DNA of 26,569 nucleotides from Bacteroidota bacterium (lineage in GTDB: Bacteria > Bacteroidota > Ignavibacteria > UBA10030 > BY39). Shown here in pieces: positions 5,595-15,714 of the stretch; the stretch's first letter is position 1; each line of letters opens with the position of its first letter. The stretch lies in NCBI GenBank assembly GCA_018830765.1, contig JAHJRJ010000091.1, positions 1 to 26,569 on the forward strand. The letters are read 5' to 3'. The translations under genes were made by a program, and so were the position numbers. Below the pieces are notes generated by a model. It did no database searches. It was not told where the DNA came from and saw only the letters and a program-made list of their open reading frames with translations.

Positions 5595-5614
5595 ATTATT
5601 TAAATGAGGATTAA

Positions 5615-6136
5615 ATGTTAAAAAATCAAAAAGAAAAAATAGTCGAAGAGCTAAAAGAAAAGATTTCGCGTTCACAAGCTTTGTACTTAGCCGATTTTAC
5701 CGGTATCACCGTCGAAGAGATTAACAACCTTCGTCGTGAATTTTACAAAGCAGGTGTAGATTATCATGTTGTTAAAAACACTCTTGTCAAAAAAGCTCTC
5801 GGATCAGTTACAGGTTACGATAAAGTTTATGATAAACTTGTCGGACCGACGGCTATTGCTTTTGCTTATGACGATCCGATAATCCCCGCGAAGATAATCA
5901 AAAAGTTCAACGAAAAGACTGTAAGGTTGAAAGTAAAATCCTGCGTCATTGAAAAACAGGTTTTAGACGGAACGGAACTCGACAAAATTGCGACTATGCC
6001 GACTCGACCTGAGATGATTGCCGGAATTCTCGGAAGTATAAACGCCCCAATATCAGGAGTCGTTGGAGCTATCAACGCAGTTATACTAGATTTGGTGAAC
6101 GTCATAGACGCAATCGAAAAGAAAAAAGCCGCTTAA
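5615..6136 (+). CDS. rplJ: Ribosomal protein L10 (uL10)
   Basis: This 173-residue protein has the N-terminal rRNA-binding domain ('SQALYLADFTGITVEEINNLR', 'YHVVKNTLVKKAL') and a C-terminal helix that would carry L7/L12 dimers. L10 with L7/L12 forms the stalk that recruits translation factors. GAGGA lies 4 bases before the ATG. The gene is followed by rplL, 46 bp downstream. The preceding leader may bind L10 for feedback control. Confidence 0.96.
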   Translation: MLKNQKEKIVEELKEKISRSQALYLADFTGITVEEINNLRREFYKAGVDYHVVKNTLVKKALGSVTGYDKVYDKLVGPTAIAFAYDDPIIPAKIIKKFNEKTVRLKVKSCVIEKQVLDGTELDKIATMPTRPEMIAGILGSINAPISGVVGAINAVILDLVNVIDAIEKKKAA

Positions 6137-6182
6137 TTAAAAACAATCTATCACGAAATTATAATTTAAGGAGAATAATAAA

Positions 6183-6563
6183 ATGTCAGTAGTACAAGAA
6201 CTCGTAGAAAAAATCGAAAAATTAACTTTACTCGAAGCTGCTGAATTAAAAAAAGCACTTGAAGAAAAATTCGGAGTTACTGCTGCTGCCCCTATGATGA
6301 TGGCAGGACCCATGGCCGGTGCAGCCGCATCCGCAGCACCTGTTGAAGAGAAAACAGAATTCAACGTGTTGTTAGTTAGCTCTGGCGCACAAAAAATCAA
6401 CGTCATCAAGGTTGTCCGTGCAGCAACCGGTCTCGGCTTAAAAGAAGCTAAAGATTTAGTTGACGGCGCACCAAAGAACGTTAAAGAGGGTGTTTCCAAA
6501 GATGAAGCAGAAAAGCTGAAAAAAGAACTTGAAGAAGCCGGTGCAGTAGTTGAGTTGAAGTAA
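6183..6563 (+). CDS. rplL: Ribosomal protein L7/L12 (bL12)
   Basis: This 126-residue protein has the three usual parts. An N-terminal dimerisation helix pair spans about 1-35. A flexible Ala/Pro/Met-rich hinge spans about 38-56. The C-terminal factor-binding domain spans about 60-126, with the conserved 'KINVIKVVRAATGLGLKEAK' helix. It recruits and stimulates EF-Tu, EF-G and other GTPases. A strong AAGGAG (6168-6173) sits 9 bases before the ATG, in keeping with the need for several copies per ribosome. Confidence 0.97.
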   Translation: MSVVQELVEKIEKLTLLEAAELKKALEEKFGVTAAAPMMMAGPMAGAAASAAPVEEKTEFNVLLVSSGAQKINVIKVVRAATGLGLKEAKDLVDGAPKNVKEGVSKDEAEKLKKELEEAGAVVELK

Positions 6564-6619
6564 GGTCTTGAAAAATTTTAATCCCTTACGATTATTTTTA
6601 ACAGAATGGAGTGGATGAA

Positions 6620-9600
6620 GTGAAAAGCTTAATAAAAAACCGAAGCGAAAGAATTTCTTTTTCTAAAATTCCACCGGTAGTCGAGCTGCCCGATTTACTC
6701 AATGTCCAAATTGATTCTTGGGAAAGTTTTTTACAAGCCGATGTTACCGGCAATAGACGAAAATCCAAAGGACTTCAACATGTATTTCTAACAAATTTTC
6801 CTATTCAAGATACACGCGAAAATTATCTTCTTGAATTTATCGAATATTCTATAGAAAAACCTAAATATGCAGTAATAGAATGTCAGGAGCGGGGATTGAC
6901 GTACGCCGTGCCGACAAAGGCAAAGTTACGGCTGTCCAAGAAAAGCAAGGACGGAAAATCGTACGTCGATTCGATTGAACAGGAAGTTTACCTTGGTAAC
7001 CTACCGGCAATGACCCATCGAGGAACTTTCATCATCAACGGTGCCGAACGTGTGGTGGTTAGTCAATTACATCGATCACCGGGAGTATTCTTCAGCGAGT
7101 CGATACACCCAAATGGAACTCTCATATTTTCAGCGCGGATTATTCCCTTCAGAGGTTCGTGGATCGAATTTACAACCGATATCAGCAATGTGATGTATGT
7201 GTACATCGACAGGAAGAAGAAGTTTCCCGTTACCACACTCCTCCGCGCATTAGGTTATTCTTCTGATGATGAAATATTAAAACTTTTCAACCTCATCGAA
7301 GAAGTAGATATTAAACATACGGACCTGAAGGATTACATCGGCAGAATTATTTGTAGTGATGCTGTTGATAAAAAGACAGGTGAAATTTTCAGTAAAGATA
7401 CGCAACTTACAGAAGACCTTGTAAAGAAAATTAAGAAAACCGATATAAAGAAAATTCATTTTCTAAAGACTGAGGAAGCAAGCGATAGGTCGATAATCAC
7501 GAATACAATTCAGAAAGATGCTTCCCGGACCGAAGAAGATGCTCTTGCCGCCATCTACCGTCAGTTACGAGCCGGCGAAGCTCCAGATACTGAAACCGCA
7601 AAAAATTTAGTGGACCGACTTTTCTTTAATGAAAAAAGATACGACTTAGGCGAGGTTGGCAGAAACCGGATGAATTCAAAATTAGGTTTGGATACTCCTA
7701 CGAGCACTACGACTCTTACAAGAGAAGACATTATCTCGATTATAAATTATTTGATTGATTTACAGCAGGATAAACGAACCGTTGACGATATCGACCATCT
7801 CGGTAACCGCCGCGTGAGAACAGTCGGCGAACAAATTGCGCAACAATTCAACATCGGAATGGTGCGTATGGCGCGAACCATCCGCGAGAGAATGAATTTA
7901 AGAGACAACGAAAATTTAACACCACAAGATTTAATTAACGCAAGAACTATTACAAGTGTAATCAATTCGTTCTTCGGCACTAACCAACTTTCTCAATTTA
8001 TGGATCAGACGAATCCATTAGCTGAGATTACACACAAACGCCGTATGTCGGCTTTAGGACCGGGTGGCTTGACACGAGAGAGAGCCGGATTCGAAGTTCG
8101 CGACGTTCATTATACACACTACGGACGGTTATGTCCGATAGAAACTCCCGAAGGTCCGAACATCGGTCTTATTTCATCTTTATGTATACACGCGCAAGTG
8201 AATTCATTCGGCTTTATCGAAACCCCATACTGGAAAGTAAAAGACAGCAAAGTAACGGAAGAGATTGAATTTTTAACGGCAGAAAAGGAAGATATCTATA
8301 CAATCGCACAAGCGAATGTTACAGTTACTAAAGATGGAACGATTTCGGACCAGCGTGTGAAAGCCCGCTATCAAAGCGATTATCCGATTGTTAAACCGGA
8401 AGAGGTTCACTATATGGATGTTGCACCGAGTCAAATCGTTAGCGCTGCCGCAGCATTGATTCCCTTTCTTGAGCACGACGACGCCAACCGCGCATTGATG
8501 GGATCGAACATGCAACGCCAAGCCGTTCCTTTACTTCGTCCGGAAGCACCTATTGTAGGTACAGGATTCGAGAAAAAAGTTGCTCTCGATTCACGAACGA
8601 TGATTGTGGCAGAACGATCCGGTGTTGTTGAATATGTTGACTCAAATCGTATAGTCGTCAGTTACGAAATAGATGAAGAGAGTGTTGAAGCGCTGACAAC
8701 TTTTGGCGATAAAAAAAATGTCGAATACAAGCCGACAAAATTCTTCCGCACTAACCAAGATACGTGTGTTAACCAGATCCCCGTTGTGGAAAGAGGACAG
8801 AGGGTCAGTAAGGGCGATGTTTTAGCCGACGGTAGTTCAACACAATACGGCGAATTAGCTTTAGGTAGAAACATACTAGTCGCGTTCATGCCGTGGCGCG
8901 GCTACAATTTCGAAGATGCAATTGTCTTGAGCGAGCGCGTAGTAGCAGAAGATGTTTTCACATCAATACATATCGAAGAATTCGAGCTTCAAGTCCGTGA
9001 TACTAAGCGAGGCGAAGAAGAGCTAACGCGCGAAATTCCGAATGTTAGCGAAGAGGCAGTAAAAGATTTGGATGAAAACGGTGTTATTAGAGTAGGTGCA
9101 CTGGTTTCAGAAGGCGATATTTTGGTTGGGAAAATTACACCTAAAGGTGAGACCGACCCAACTCCCGAAGAAAAATTATTAAAAGCAATATTCGGTGAAA
9201 AAGCTGGCGATGTTAAAGATGCATCACTCAAAGCGCCTCCAGGCATGAAAGGTACGGTTATAGCAACAAAATTGTTTAGTCGTAAGAAAAAAGATACTGA
9301 TATGAAGAAGACAGATAAAAAACGTGCTGAGACGCTTGAACGCAATAGGAAAAAAGATTTAGAGGAAACTTACCGCAAGTTATGTAAGAAACTCGGAATC
9401 TTGCTGGTAGACGAGAAAAGTTTAGGAATTCGTGATACTGATAGCAACATCGTGATACGAAGTGGTGTAATAATAAAAGCCACGACTTTCGAAAATGTGG
9501 ATGCAGTCGATAAATTGGAATATGAACACGATTGGGTAGAAAACAAGAAGAAGAATAGCTTAGTCAGAAAGATATACGACGCTTATCACAACAAGATAAA

Positions 9601-10393
9601 CGAAATTGAAGATGTATATAAGCATGAAAAGAATAAGCTTCAATTAGGCGATGAATTACCTCCGGGAATCGTTCAACTTGCAAAAGTTTATATCGCAAAG
9701 AAACGAAAACTTTCAGTCGGTGATAAAATGGCCGGTCGGCACGGAAACAAAGGAGTCGTGTCCAAGATTGTTCCTATACAAGATATGCCCTTCTTGCCGG
9801 ATGGTACAAACGTTGACATAGTGCTAAATCCGTTGGGAGTTCCTTCAAGAATGAACCTCGGGCAATTATTTGAAACAGCCCTCGGTTGGGCTGGCTATAA
9901 ATTAGGTAAGCGTTATTCTACTCCAATATTCGACGGCGCATCGTGGGAACAAGTCCGGGATGAGTTGATCAAGGCCGGTTTAGATGAAGAATCCAAATCA
10001 GTTCTAATCGACGGTATGACTGGTGAACCGTTCGACCAAAGAGTAACGGTGGGTTATTTATACATGATGAAATTATCGCACCTCGTTGACGATAAAATAC
10101 ACGCTCGCTCGATTGGTCCGTACTCTCTCATCACTCAACAGCCGTTGGGTGGAAAAGCTCAATTTGGCGGTCAACGATTCGGTGAGATGGAAGTGTGGGC
10201 TCTCGAAGGTTATGGCGCTGCACATATTTTACAAGAAATATTGACTGTCAAGAGTGACGACGTTCCTGGACGAGCTAAAGTTTACGAAGCCATCGTTAAA
10301 GGCGATAATCTGCCGGAATCAAATATTCCTGAATCGTTTAATGTTCTCGTTCGCGAATTAATGGGTTTAGGATTAGATATAAAAATTGAATAA
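6620..10393 (+). CDS. rpoB: RNA polymerase subunit beta
   Basis: This is the beta subunit of the core RNA polymerase, about 1257 residues. I chose GTG at 6620 because GGAG (6608-6611) lies 8 bases upstream. A GTG at 6611 in the same frame would add three residues but has no ribosome site. The rifampicin region (about 7994-8060) reads QFMDQTNPL...HKRRMSAL. The residues equivalent to E. coli Q513, D516, H526 and S531 are unchanged, so a sensitive form is expected. 'GDKMAGRHGNKGVVSKI' and 'PWRGYNFEDAIVLSERVV' mark the catalytic core. A Lys-rich insertion between 'PPGMKGTVI' and 'GDELPPGIV' corresponds to the lineage insertion of Bacteroidota and Proteobacteria. rpoC follows after 20 bp. Confidence 0.97.
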   Translation: MKSLIKNRSERISFSKIPPVVELPDLLNVQIDSWESFLQADVTGNRRKSKGLQHVFLTNFPIQDTRENYLLEFIEYSIEKPKYAVIECQERGLTYAVPTKAKLRLSKKSKDGKSYVDSIEQEVYLGNLPAMTHRGTFIINGAERVVVSQLHRSPGVFFSESIHPNGTLIFSARIIPFRGSWIEFTTDISNVMYVYIDRKKKFPVTTLLRALGYSSDDEILKLFNLIEEVDIKHTDLKDYIGRIICSDAVDKKTGEIFSKDTQLTEDLVKKIKKTDIKKIHFLKTEEASDRSIITNTIQKDASRTEEDALAAIYRQLRAGEAPDTETAKNLVDRLFFNEKRYDLGEVGRNRMNSKLGLDTPTSTTTLTREDIISIINYLIDLQQDKRTVDDIDHLGNRRVRTVGEQIAQQFNIGMVRMARTIRERMNLRDNENLTPQDLINARTITSVINSFFGTNQLSQFMDQTNPLAEITHKRRMSALGPGGLTRERAGFEVRDVHYTHYGRLCPIETPEGPNIGLISSLCIHAQVNSFGFIETPYWKVKDSKVTEEIEFLTAEKEDIYTIAQANVTVTKDGTISDQRVKARYQSDYPIVKPEEVHYMDVAPSQIVSAAAALIPFLEHDDANRALMGSNMQRQAVPLLRPEAPIVGTGFEKKVALDSRTMIVAERSGVVEYVDSNRIVVSYEIDEESVEALTTFGDKKNVEYKPTKFFRTNQDTCVNQIPVVERGQRVSKGDVLADGSSTQYGELALGRNILVAFMPWRGYNFEDAIVLSERVVAEDVFTSIHIEEFELQVRDTKRGEEELTREIPNVSEEAVKDLDENGVIRVGALVSEGDILVGKITPKGETDPTPEEKLLKAIFGEKAGDVKDASLKAPPGMKGTVIATKLFSRKKKDTDMKKTDKKRAETLERNRKKDLEETYRKLCKKLGILLVDEKSLGIRDTDSNIVIRSGVIIKATTFENVDAVDKLEYEHDWVENKKKNSLVRKIYDAYHNKINEIEDVYKHEKNKLQLGDELPPGIVQLAKVYIAKKRKLSVGDKMAGRHGNKGVVSKIVPIQDMPFLPDGTNVDIVLNPLGVPSRMNLGQLFETALGWAGYKLGKRYSTPIFDGASWEQVRDELIKAGLDEESKSVLIDGMTGEPFDQRVTVGYLYMMKLSHLVDDKIHARSIGPYSLITQQPLGGKAQFGGQRFGEMEVWALEGYGAAHILQEILTVKSDDVPGRAKVYEAIVKGDNLPESNIPESFNVLVRELMGLGLDIKIE

Positions 10394-10413
10394 ATGAATT
10401 TAGGGATATAAAT

Positions 10414-13400
10414 ATGCCATACATACATTCTGAAAGTTCTACGAAAAAAAGCTTTTCTAAGATTACTATATGCCTTGCCTCCTCAGATACAATTCTTTCG
10501 CGTTCTCACGGCGAGGTTACGAAACCTGAGACAATAAATTACAGGTCGTTCCGACCTGAAAAAGACGGACTTTTCTGCGAAAAAATATTCGGACCCGTTC
10601 GAGATTGGGAGTGTCATTGTGGTAAATATAAACGTATTCGCTACAAAGGTATTATTTGCGACAGATGCGGTGTGGAAGTAACACAAAAAAGTGTTAGACG
10701 AGAGCGCATGGGACATATTTATTTGGCAGTTCCTGTAGCTCATATTTGGTATTTTAAATCGGCGCCATCTAAAATTGGATATGTCCTCGGAATTGGTGGC
10801 AAGGACCTCGAAAAAATTATCTATTACGAATCGTACGTTGTTGTTCAACCGGGAACAACCGGTTTGAAACAGTTGGATCTTCTGTCGGAAGAATCTTATT
10901 TCGAAATCTTGGCATCACTTCCTGAAAACAATCAAGACCTCGACGATTCGGATGAGCGAAAATTCATCGCGGATATAGGTGCACCAGCAGTCAGAAAGCT
11001 TCTAAAGAAAGTTGATGTAGAAGCCGATATCGCAAAACTTCGCATCGGCTTGAAAGAAGAAACATCGGCTCAAAAAAAATTGGAAATGTTAAAACGATTA
11101 AGAGTTTTGGATGCTTTTCGTGACCACGGCACCGGTGTATTAAATAAACCCGAGTGGATGATACTTGAAGTAATTCCTGTTATTCCACCCGAGTTAAGAC
11201 CATTAGTTCCGCTCGAAGGCGGAAGGTTTGCGACTTCTGACTTAAACGACCTCTATCGTCGAGTTATTATCAGGAATAATCGTTTAAAACGTCTAATCGA
11301 CATTAAAGCGCCTGAAGTTATTCTGCGCAACGAAAAGAGAATGTTGCAAGAAGCGGTCGATTCGCTTTTCGACAATTCCCGCAGAATGAATGCGGTGCGA
11401 GCAGATAACAATAGAGCGCTGAAATCTCTTGCTGATATGTTGAAGGGAAAACAAGGTAGATTCCGTCAAAACCTCCTAGGAAAGAGAGTTGATTACTCGG
11501 GCCGTTCAGTTATTGTAGTCGGTCCGGAATTAAAACTCCATGAATGCGGAATTCCAAAAGACATGGCGGTAGAACTTTTTAAACCTTTTATCATTCGCAA
11601 GCTAATCGAACGTGGCATAGTTAAAACAGTAAAGAGCGCAAAAAAAATTGTAGATAAAAAAGGATCAGATGTTTGGGAAGTTCTTGAAAACATCATAGAC
11701 GGACATCCGGTTTTATTAAACCGCGCCCCGACTCTCCATCGGCTTGGAATACAAGCATTTCAACCGATACTAGTAGAAGGAAAAGCGATCCGTATTCATC
11801 CGATGGTGTGTACGGCATTCAACGCCGATTTCGACGGTGATCAGATGGCTGTTCATATTCCTCTATCATACCATGCTCAATTAGAAGCACGTGTATTAAT
11901 GTTATCGAGTCACAATATTTTATCGCCAGCAAACGGTGCTCCGATTGTACATCCTACTCAAGATCAGGTCCTTGGTTGTTATTATCTAACTAAATCAAGA
12001 GCCGGAGATATAGGCGAAGGGAAATTATTCTCATCGCCTGAGGAAGTTATTATTGCTCACAATTCCGGGAAAGTAGGTTTGCATGCTCGTATAAAAGTTC
12101 GTATCGACGGACAGATGATGGACACGACAACTGGTCGAGTAATATTTAACTCTATTCTTCCAAAAGAGATTGGCTACATCAATGAGCTTTTGAATAAGAA
12201 ACGTCTGGTTCAGATTACCGGTTTTGTTTATCGGAGAGTCGGTAATCTCAAGACAGCCGAATTCTTAGACCAGTTGAAAGAATTAGGTTTCAAATATGCA
12301 ACTCAAGGTGGTTTGTCTGTCAGTGTTGGAGACGTTATCATTCCTAAAGAAAAAGAAGAAATAATTACTAAAGCTCAAAAGGATGTGGATAACGTTCAAA
12401 ATCAATACTACAAAGGTTTTATCACTACTGGTGAACGCTACAATAAAGTAATTGATATTTGGTCTCGTGCAACAACAAAGGTTGCTGATAAATTATTCGA
12501 TTCACTTCAGCATTCGCTCGAAGGATTTAATTCATTATATATGATGGTCGATTCGGGTGCAAGAGGGTCGAAAGAGCAAATTCGTCAATTAGCGGGTATG
12601 AGGGGGCTGATGGCGAAACCACAGAAGAGTTTATTAGGGTCAACCGGCGAACTTATTGAAAACCCGATCATAGCAAATTTCCGTGAAGGATTATCGGTGT
12701 TGGAATACTTTATCTCTACACACGGTGCGAGAAAAGGTTTGGCTGATACGGCTCTTAAGACAGCCGATGCAGGTTATTTGACGCGACGATTAGTAGACGT
12801 TGCTCAAGATGCTATTATAACTTACGTAGATTGTGGTACAATTCTGGGTGTTACGACTGGCGCTTTGAAAGAAGGTGAAGACGTGAAAGAACCTTTGTCA
12901 GAGAGAATTTTAGGTCGTGTAACTGTAAACGATGTTGTCGACCCAATAACCGGCAAACTATTAGCTCCCGCAGGCGTTGAGATTACCGAAGAGGTTGCGC
13001 AGAAAATATCTGAAACGTCCATCGAAACTGTTGACATTCGCTCGGTTTTAACTTGCGAAGCTCCCAGAGGAATTTGTGCCAAATGTTACGGCAGAAACCT
13101 GACAAGAGGTGAGTTAGTAAAAGTTGGCGAGGTTGTGGGAATTATTGGAGCTCAATCGATAGGAGAGCCGGGAACTCAGCTCACGTTACGTACATTCCAC
13201 ACAGGTGGTACTGCAAGCTTGATTGCTGCACAATCCCAAATCACTTCCAAATTCGACGGTATTATAAAATACGAAGGCATTAAGTCAATAAGAACGGACG
13301 ACAGCGCACATAAGAGTATTGTAACCGGTAGAAGCGGTGTAGTTATGGTTTATGATAACGAAAATAGATTATTAACAAAATATGATGTTCCTTACGGAGC

Positions 13401-14730
13401 TCTTCTACTCGTGCAGAATGGGTCTTATATTAAAAAGGGTGAAATTATCTACGAATGGGATCCGTACAATAATGTTATTGTTTCTGAGCACGCCGGTAAG
13501 GTAGAATATTCCGGGTTGAAAGAAAACGTCACATACAGACAAGAGCCTGATGAACAAACTGGATATATCCATACAGTTGTAATCGATTCTCGTGATAAAA
13601 CTTTGAGTCCTTCTGTGATCATAAAAAATGATGCAGGAGTAAGAATAGGTACTTATAATATACCGACACATTCGCATATTGTAGTAGACAACGGTGAAAA
13701 GATCACAGCCGGTACAGTTTTAGTCAAAATTCCACGTGCACAAGGTAAAACAAGAGATATTACCGGCGGTTTACCGCGTGTTACTGAACTGTTCGAAGCA
13801 CGCAGTCCTGTGAGTCCAGCATTAGTTTCTGAAATTGACGGTATGGTGCACTTTGGACCTCAGAAGAGAGGTTCTCGTGAAATCATTATCAGCAGTATTG
13901 ATAATAAAGATCAAAAACAATATCTCGTACCGCTGGGAAAACATATTTTGGCTCAAGAAAATGATTTTGTCCGTGCTGGTGAACGATTAACAGACGGTAC
14001 TATCGATCCGCACGATATTTTACGAATCAAAGGTGTGGGTAAAGTTCAGGAATATCTTGTGAATGAAATCCAGGAAGTTTATCGCTTACAAGGTGTGAAG
14101 ATCAATGATAAACATATCGAGATCATTGTTCGCCGAATGATGCAAAAAGTAAAGATTGTTGATCCCGGTGATACAAGATTCTTGGAAGGTGATATAGTAG
14201 ATAAGTTGAGTTTCCTAAAAGAGAATGAAGAAATTAAGGATAAAATTTATGTCGCGAATAAAGGCGATTCCAAACTTAAGAACGGTCAACTTGTAACAAA
14301 AAAAGAAATTCGAGAGTTAAATAGTATACTAAAGAAAAAGAGCAAGAAAATTGTAGAATATAGAGAAGCTGACCCAGCTACGTCGGAACCAGTTTTACTC
14401 GGTATTACAAACGCTTCGCTTTCAACAGATAGCTTTATTTCGGCTGCTTCTTTCCAAGAAACGACCAAAGTTTTAACGGATGCGGCTATAGCAGGAAAAG
14501 TCGACCACTTGTTAGGATTAAAGGAAAATGTTATCGTCGGTCATTTGATACCTGCAGGTACTGGATTGAAAAAATTCCAAAATATTTTAGTAACCTCGAA
14601 GGAACTATTTGAAATTCCTTTAACAGATATTGAACCCAAAGTCGAAATCGTAGAAATAACCGAAAAGGTTGTAGAACCTAAAAAGGAAGTAAAGAAAAGA
14701 GTTAAAAAAAGTGAAAAAGTTAAGCGATAA
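10414..14730 (+). CDS. rpoC: RNA polymerase subunit beta'
   Basis: This 1438-residue protein carries the magnesium-binding active-site motif NADFDGDQM, with the three Asp at 472, 474 and 476. An N-terminal zinc finger uses C67, C69, C82 and C85. A second zinc site uses C807, C881, C888 and C891. The bridge helix and trigger loop region ('GEPGTQLTLRTFHTGG') is intact. The length fits the Bacteroidota-type beta', and the subunit is not fused to beta. The last 30 residues are an unusually Lys/Glu/Val-rich tail after 'LTDIEP', probably disordered. The str-operon promoter follows 21 bp after the stop. Confidence 0.97.
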   Translation: MPYIHSESSTKKSFSKITICLASSDTILSRSHGEVTKPETINYRSFRPEKDGLFCEKIFGPVRDWECHCGKYKRIRYKGIICDRCGVEVTQKSVRRERMGHIYLAVPVAHIWYFKSAPSKIGYVLGIGGKDLEKIIYYESYVVVQPGTTGLKQLDLLSEESYFEILASLPENNQDLDDSDERKFIADIGAPAVRKLLKKVDVEADIAKLRIGLKEETSAQKKLEMLKRLRVLDAFRDHGTGVLNKPEWMILEVIPVIPPELRPLVPLEGGRFATSDLNDLYRRVIIRNNRLKRLIDIKAPEVILRNEKRMLQEAVDSLFDNSRRMNAVRADNNRALKSLADMLKGKQGRFRQNLLGKRVDYSGRSVIVVGPELKLHECGIPKDMAVELFKPFIIRKLIERGIVKTVKSAKKIVDKKGSDVWEVLENIIDGHPVLLNRAPTLHRLGIQAFQPILVEGKAIRIHPMVCTAFNADFDGDQMAVHIPLSYHAQLEARVLMLSSHNILSPANGAPIVHPTQDQVLGCYYLTKSRAGDIGEGKLFSSPEEVIIAHNSGKVGLHARIKVRIDGQMMDTTTGRVIFNSILPKEIGYINELLNKKRLVQITGFVYRRVGNLKTAEFLDQLKELGFKYATQGGLSVSVGDVIIPKEKEEIITKAQKDVDNVQNQYYKGFITTGERYNKVIDIWSRATTKVADKLFDSLQHSLEGFNSLYMMVDSGARGSKEQIRQLAGMRGLMAKPQKSLLGSTGELIENPIIANFREGLSVLEYFISTHGARKGLADTALKTADAGYLTRRLVDVAQDAIITYVDCGTILGVTTGALKEGEDVKEPLSERILGRVTVNDVVDPITGKLLAPAGVEITEEVAQKISETSIETVDIRSVLTCEAPRGICAKCYGRNLTRGELVKVGEVVGIIGAQSIGEPGTQLTLRTFHTGGTASLIAAQSQITSKFDGIIKYEGIKSIRTDDSAHKSIVTGRSGVVMVYDNENRLLTKYDVPYGALLLVQNGSYIKKGEIIYEWDPYNNVIVSEHAGKVEYSGLKENVTYRQEPDEQTGYIHTVVIDSRDKTLSPSVIIKNDAGVRIGTYNIPTHSHIVVDNGEKITAGTVLVKIPRAQGKTRDITGGLPRVTELFEARSPVSPALVSEIDGMVHFGPQKRGSREIIISSIDNKDQKQYLVPLGKHILAQENDFVRAGERLTDGTIDPHDILRIKGVGKVQEYLVNEIQEVYRLQGVKINDKHIEIIVRRMMQKVKIVDPGDTRFLEGDIVDKLSFLKENEEIKDKIYVANKGDSKLKNGQLVTKKEIRELNSILKKKSKKIVEYREADPATSEPVLLGITNASLSTDSFISAASFQETTKVLTDAAIAGKVDHLLGLKENVIVGHLIPAGTGLKKFQNILVTSKELFEIPLTDIEPKVEIVEITEKVVEPKKEVKKRVKKSEKVKR

Positions 14731-14751
14731 TTTGAAATTTTAACAAAATGC

Positions 14752-14782
14752 TTGACTATAATATCCATTTTCGTTATATTTG
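14752..14782 (+). promoter_or_regulatory. Promoter of the rpsL-rpsG-fusA-tuf operon
   Basis: TTGACT (14752-14757) and TATATT (14775-14780) are separated by exactly 17 bp. The -10 element continues as TATATTTG, which also satisfies the Bacteroidota-type TAnnTTTG motif. The start would fall near 14788, leaving an AT-rich leader of about 55 bases before rpsL. No clear rpoC terminator precedes it, so readthrough from rpoC may add to expression. Confidence 0.75.
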
Positions 14783-14844
14783 TAGTCTAAAAATTTAGTA
14801 AATTGCATTAAATTTAAAGATATTAATAATTTGGAGTAGTAAAT

Positions 14845-15219
14845 TTGCCAACAATTAATCAATTGGTGCGAACGAGCCGAAAAAGCGTTACTTGGAAAAG
14901 TAAAGCGCCGGCTCTTCAGGAATGTCCTCAGAGAAGAGGCGTATGTACAAGGGTTTATACAACTACGCCCAAAAAGCCAAACTCTGCTCTGAGAAAGGTT
15001 GCCCGTGTCAGGTTAACAAATGGCATAGAGGTAACTGCATATATACCGGGTGAAGGCCATAACCTTCAAGAGCACTCTATCGTTATGATTCGCGGTGGAA
15101 GAGTCAAAGATTTACCAGGTGTAAGGTATCACATCATCCGCGGCACATTAGATACTGCAGGGGTAGCCGACCGGAAGCAAGGACGCTCAAAATATGGTTC
15201 AAAAAAACCTAAGGCATAA
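14845..15219 (+). CDS. rpsL: Ribosomal protein S12 (uS12)
   Basis: This 124-residue protein starts at TTG, with TTGGAG (14831-14836) 8 bases upstream. The decoding-site loop reads 'TTPKKPNSALRK' with Lys43 unchanged, and the second loop reads 'RGGRVKDLPGVRYH'. Both are the wild-type states at the positions where streptomycin-resistance changes are known. S12 lines the decoding centre and controls fidelity. It is the first gene of the str operon, and its own promoter lies about 65 bases upstream. Confidence 0.97.
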   Translation: MPTINQLVRTSRKSVTWKSKAPALQECPQRRGVCTRVYTTTPKKPNSALRKVARVRLTNGIEVTAYIPGEGHNLQEHSIVMIRGGRVKDLPGVRYHIIRGTLDTAGVADRKQGRSKYGSKKPKA

Positions 15220-15236
15220 AATTATAAGGTAATCGG

Positions 15237-15704
15237 ATGAGAAAAAAACAAGCTGAAAAAAGAATTGTAACACTGGATCCGAAATATAACGATATTTTAG
15301 TATCTCGTTTCATAAATTGTATTTTAAAAGAAGGTAAGAAACATCTTGCTAGACGCATAGTCTACAATGCGATTGAATCAATCGAAAAAAAATATAAATC
15401 AACCGGCTTAGATGTATTTCGCAAAGCCTTGAACAATGTAAAACCCCTTTTAGAAATACGAGCACGGCGTGTCGGTGGTGCTACTTATCAAGTGCCGACT
15501 GAAGTTCGCGAGGATAGAAGTATTGCCCTAGCTATCCGTTGGTTAATAAGATATGCTTCAGAGAGAAAAGATAAATCGATGTCAGAAAAATTGGCCTCCG
15601 AATTATTCGCTGCTTCGAATAACGAAGGCAGTTCGATTAAGAAAAAAGAAGATACACACAAAATGGCAGAAGCTAATAAAGCTTTTGCTCACTTTAAATG
15701 GTAA
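15237..15704 (+). CDS. rpsG: Ribosomal protein S7 (uS7)
   Basis: This 155-residue protein has the family's usual length. It carries 'ARRVGGATYQVPTEV' and a basic N-terminus, both of which contact 16S rRNA in the head of the small subunit. S7 nucleates 30S head assembly, and in Enterobacteria it represses the str operon from the rpsL-rpsG gap. Here that gap is only 17 bp, so the enterobacterial control site is absent. AAGG precedes the ATG. Confidence 0.97.
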   Translation: MRKKQAEKRIVTLDPKYNDILVSRFINCILKEGKKHLARRIVYNAIESIEKKYKSTGLDVFRKALNNVKPLLEIRARRVGGATYQVPTEVREDRSIALAIRWLIRYASERKDKSMSEKLASELFAASNNEGSSIKKKEDTHKMAEANKAFAHFKW

Positions 15705-15714
15705 ATAGGATCGA

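Noticed and set aside
7994..8060. Possible rifampicin-resistance change (Thr after DQ in the RpoB cluster)
   Set aside because: The main contact residues are unchanged, and a Thr at this place can be natural variation between lineages, so resistance is not supported.
13405..13677. Minus-strand 90-codon frame inside rpoC, and similar antisense frames within rpoB, fusA and other genes
   Set aside because: They lie opposite strongly conserved coding sequence, lack ribosome sites and show no protein family features.
14791..14815. AT-only inverted repeat AAATTTA/TAAATTT in the rpsL leader
   Set aside because: Such short A/T arms are expected by chance in this AT-rich leader and would form a very weak stem.
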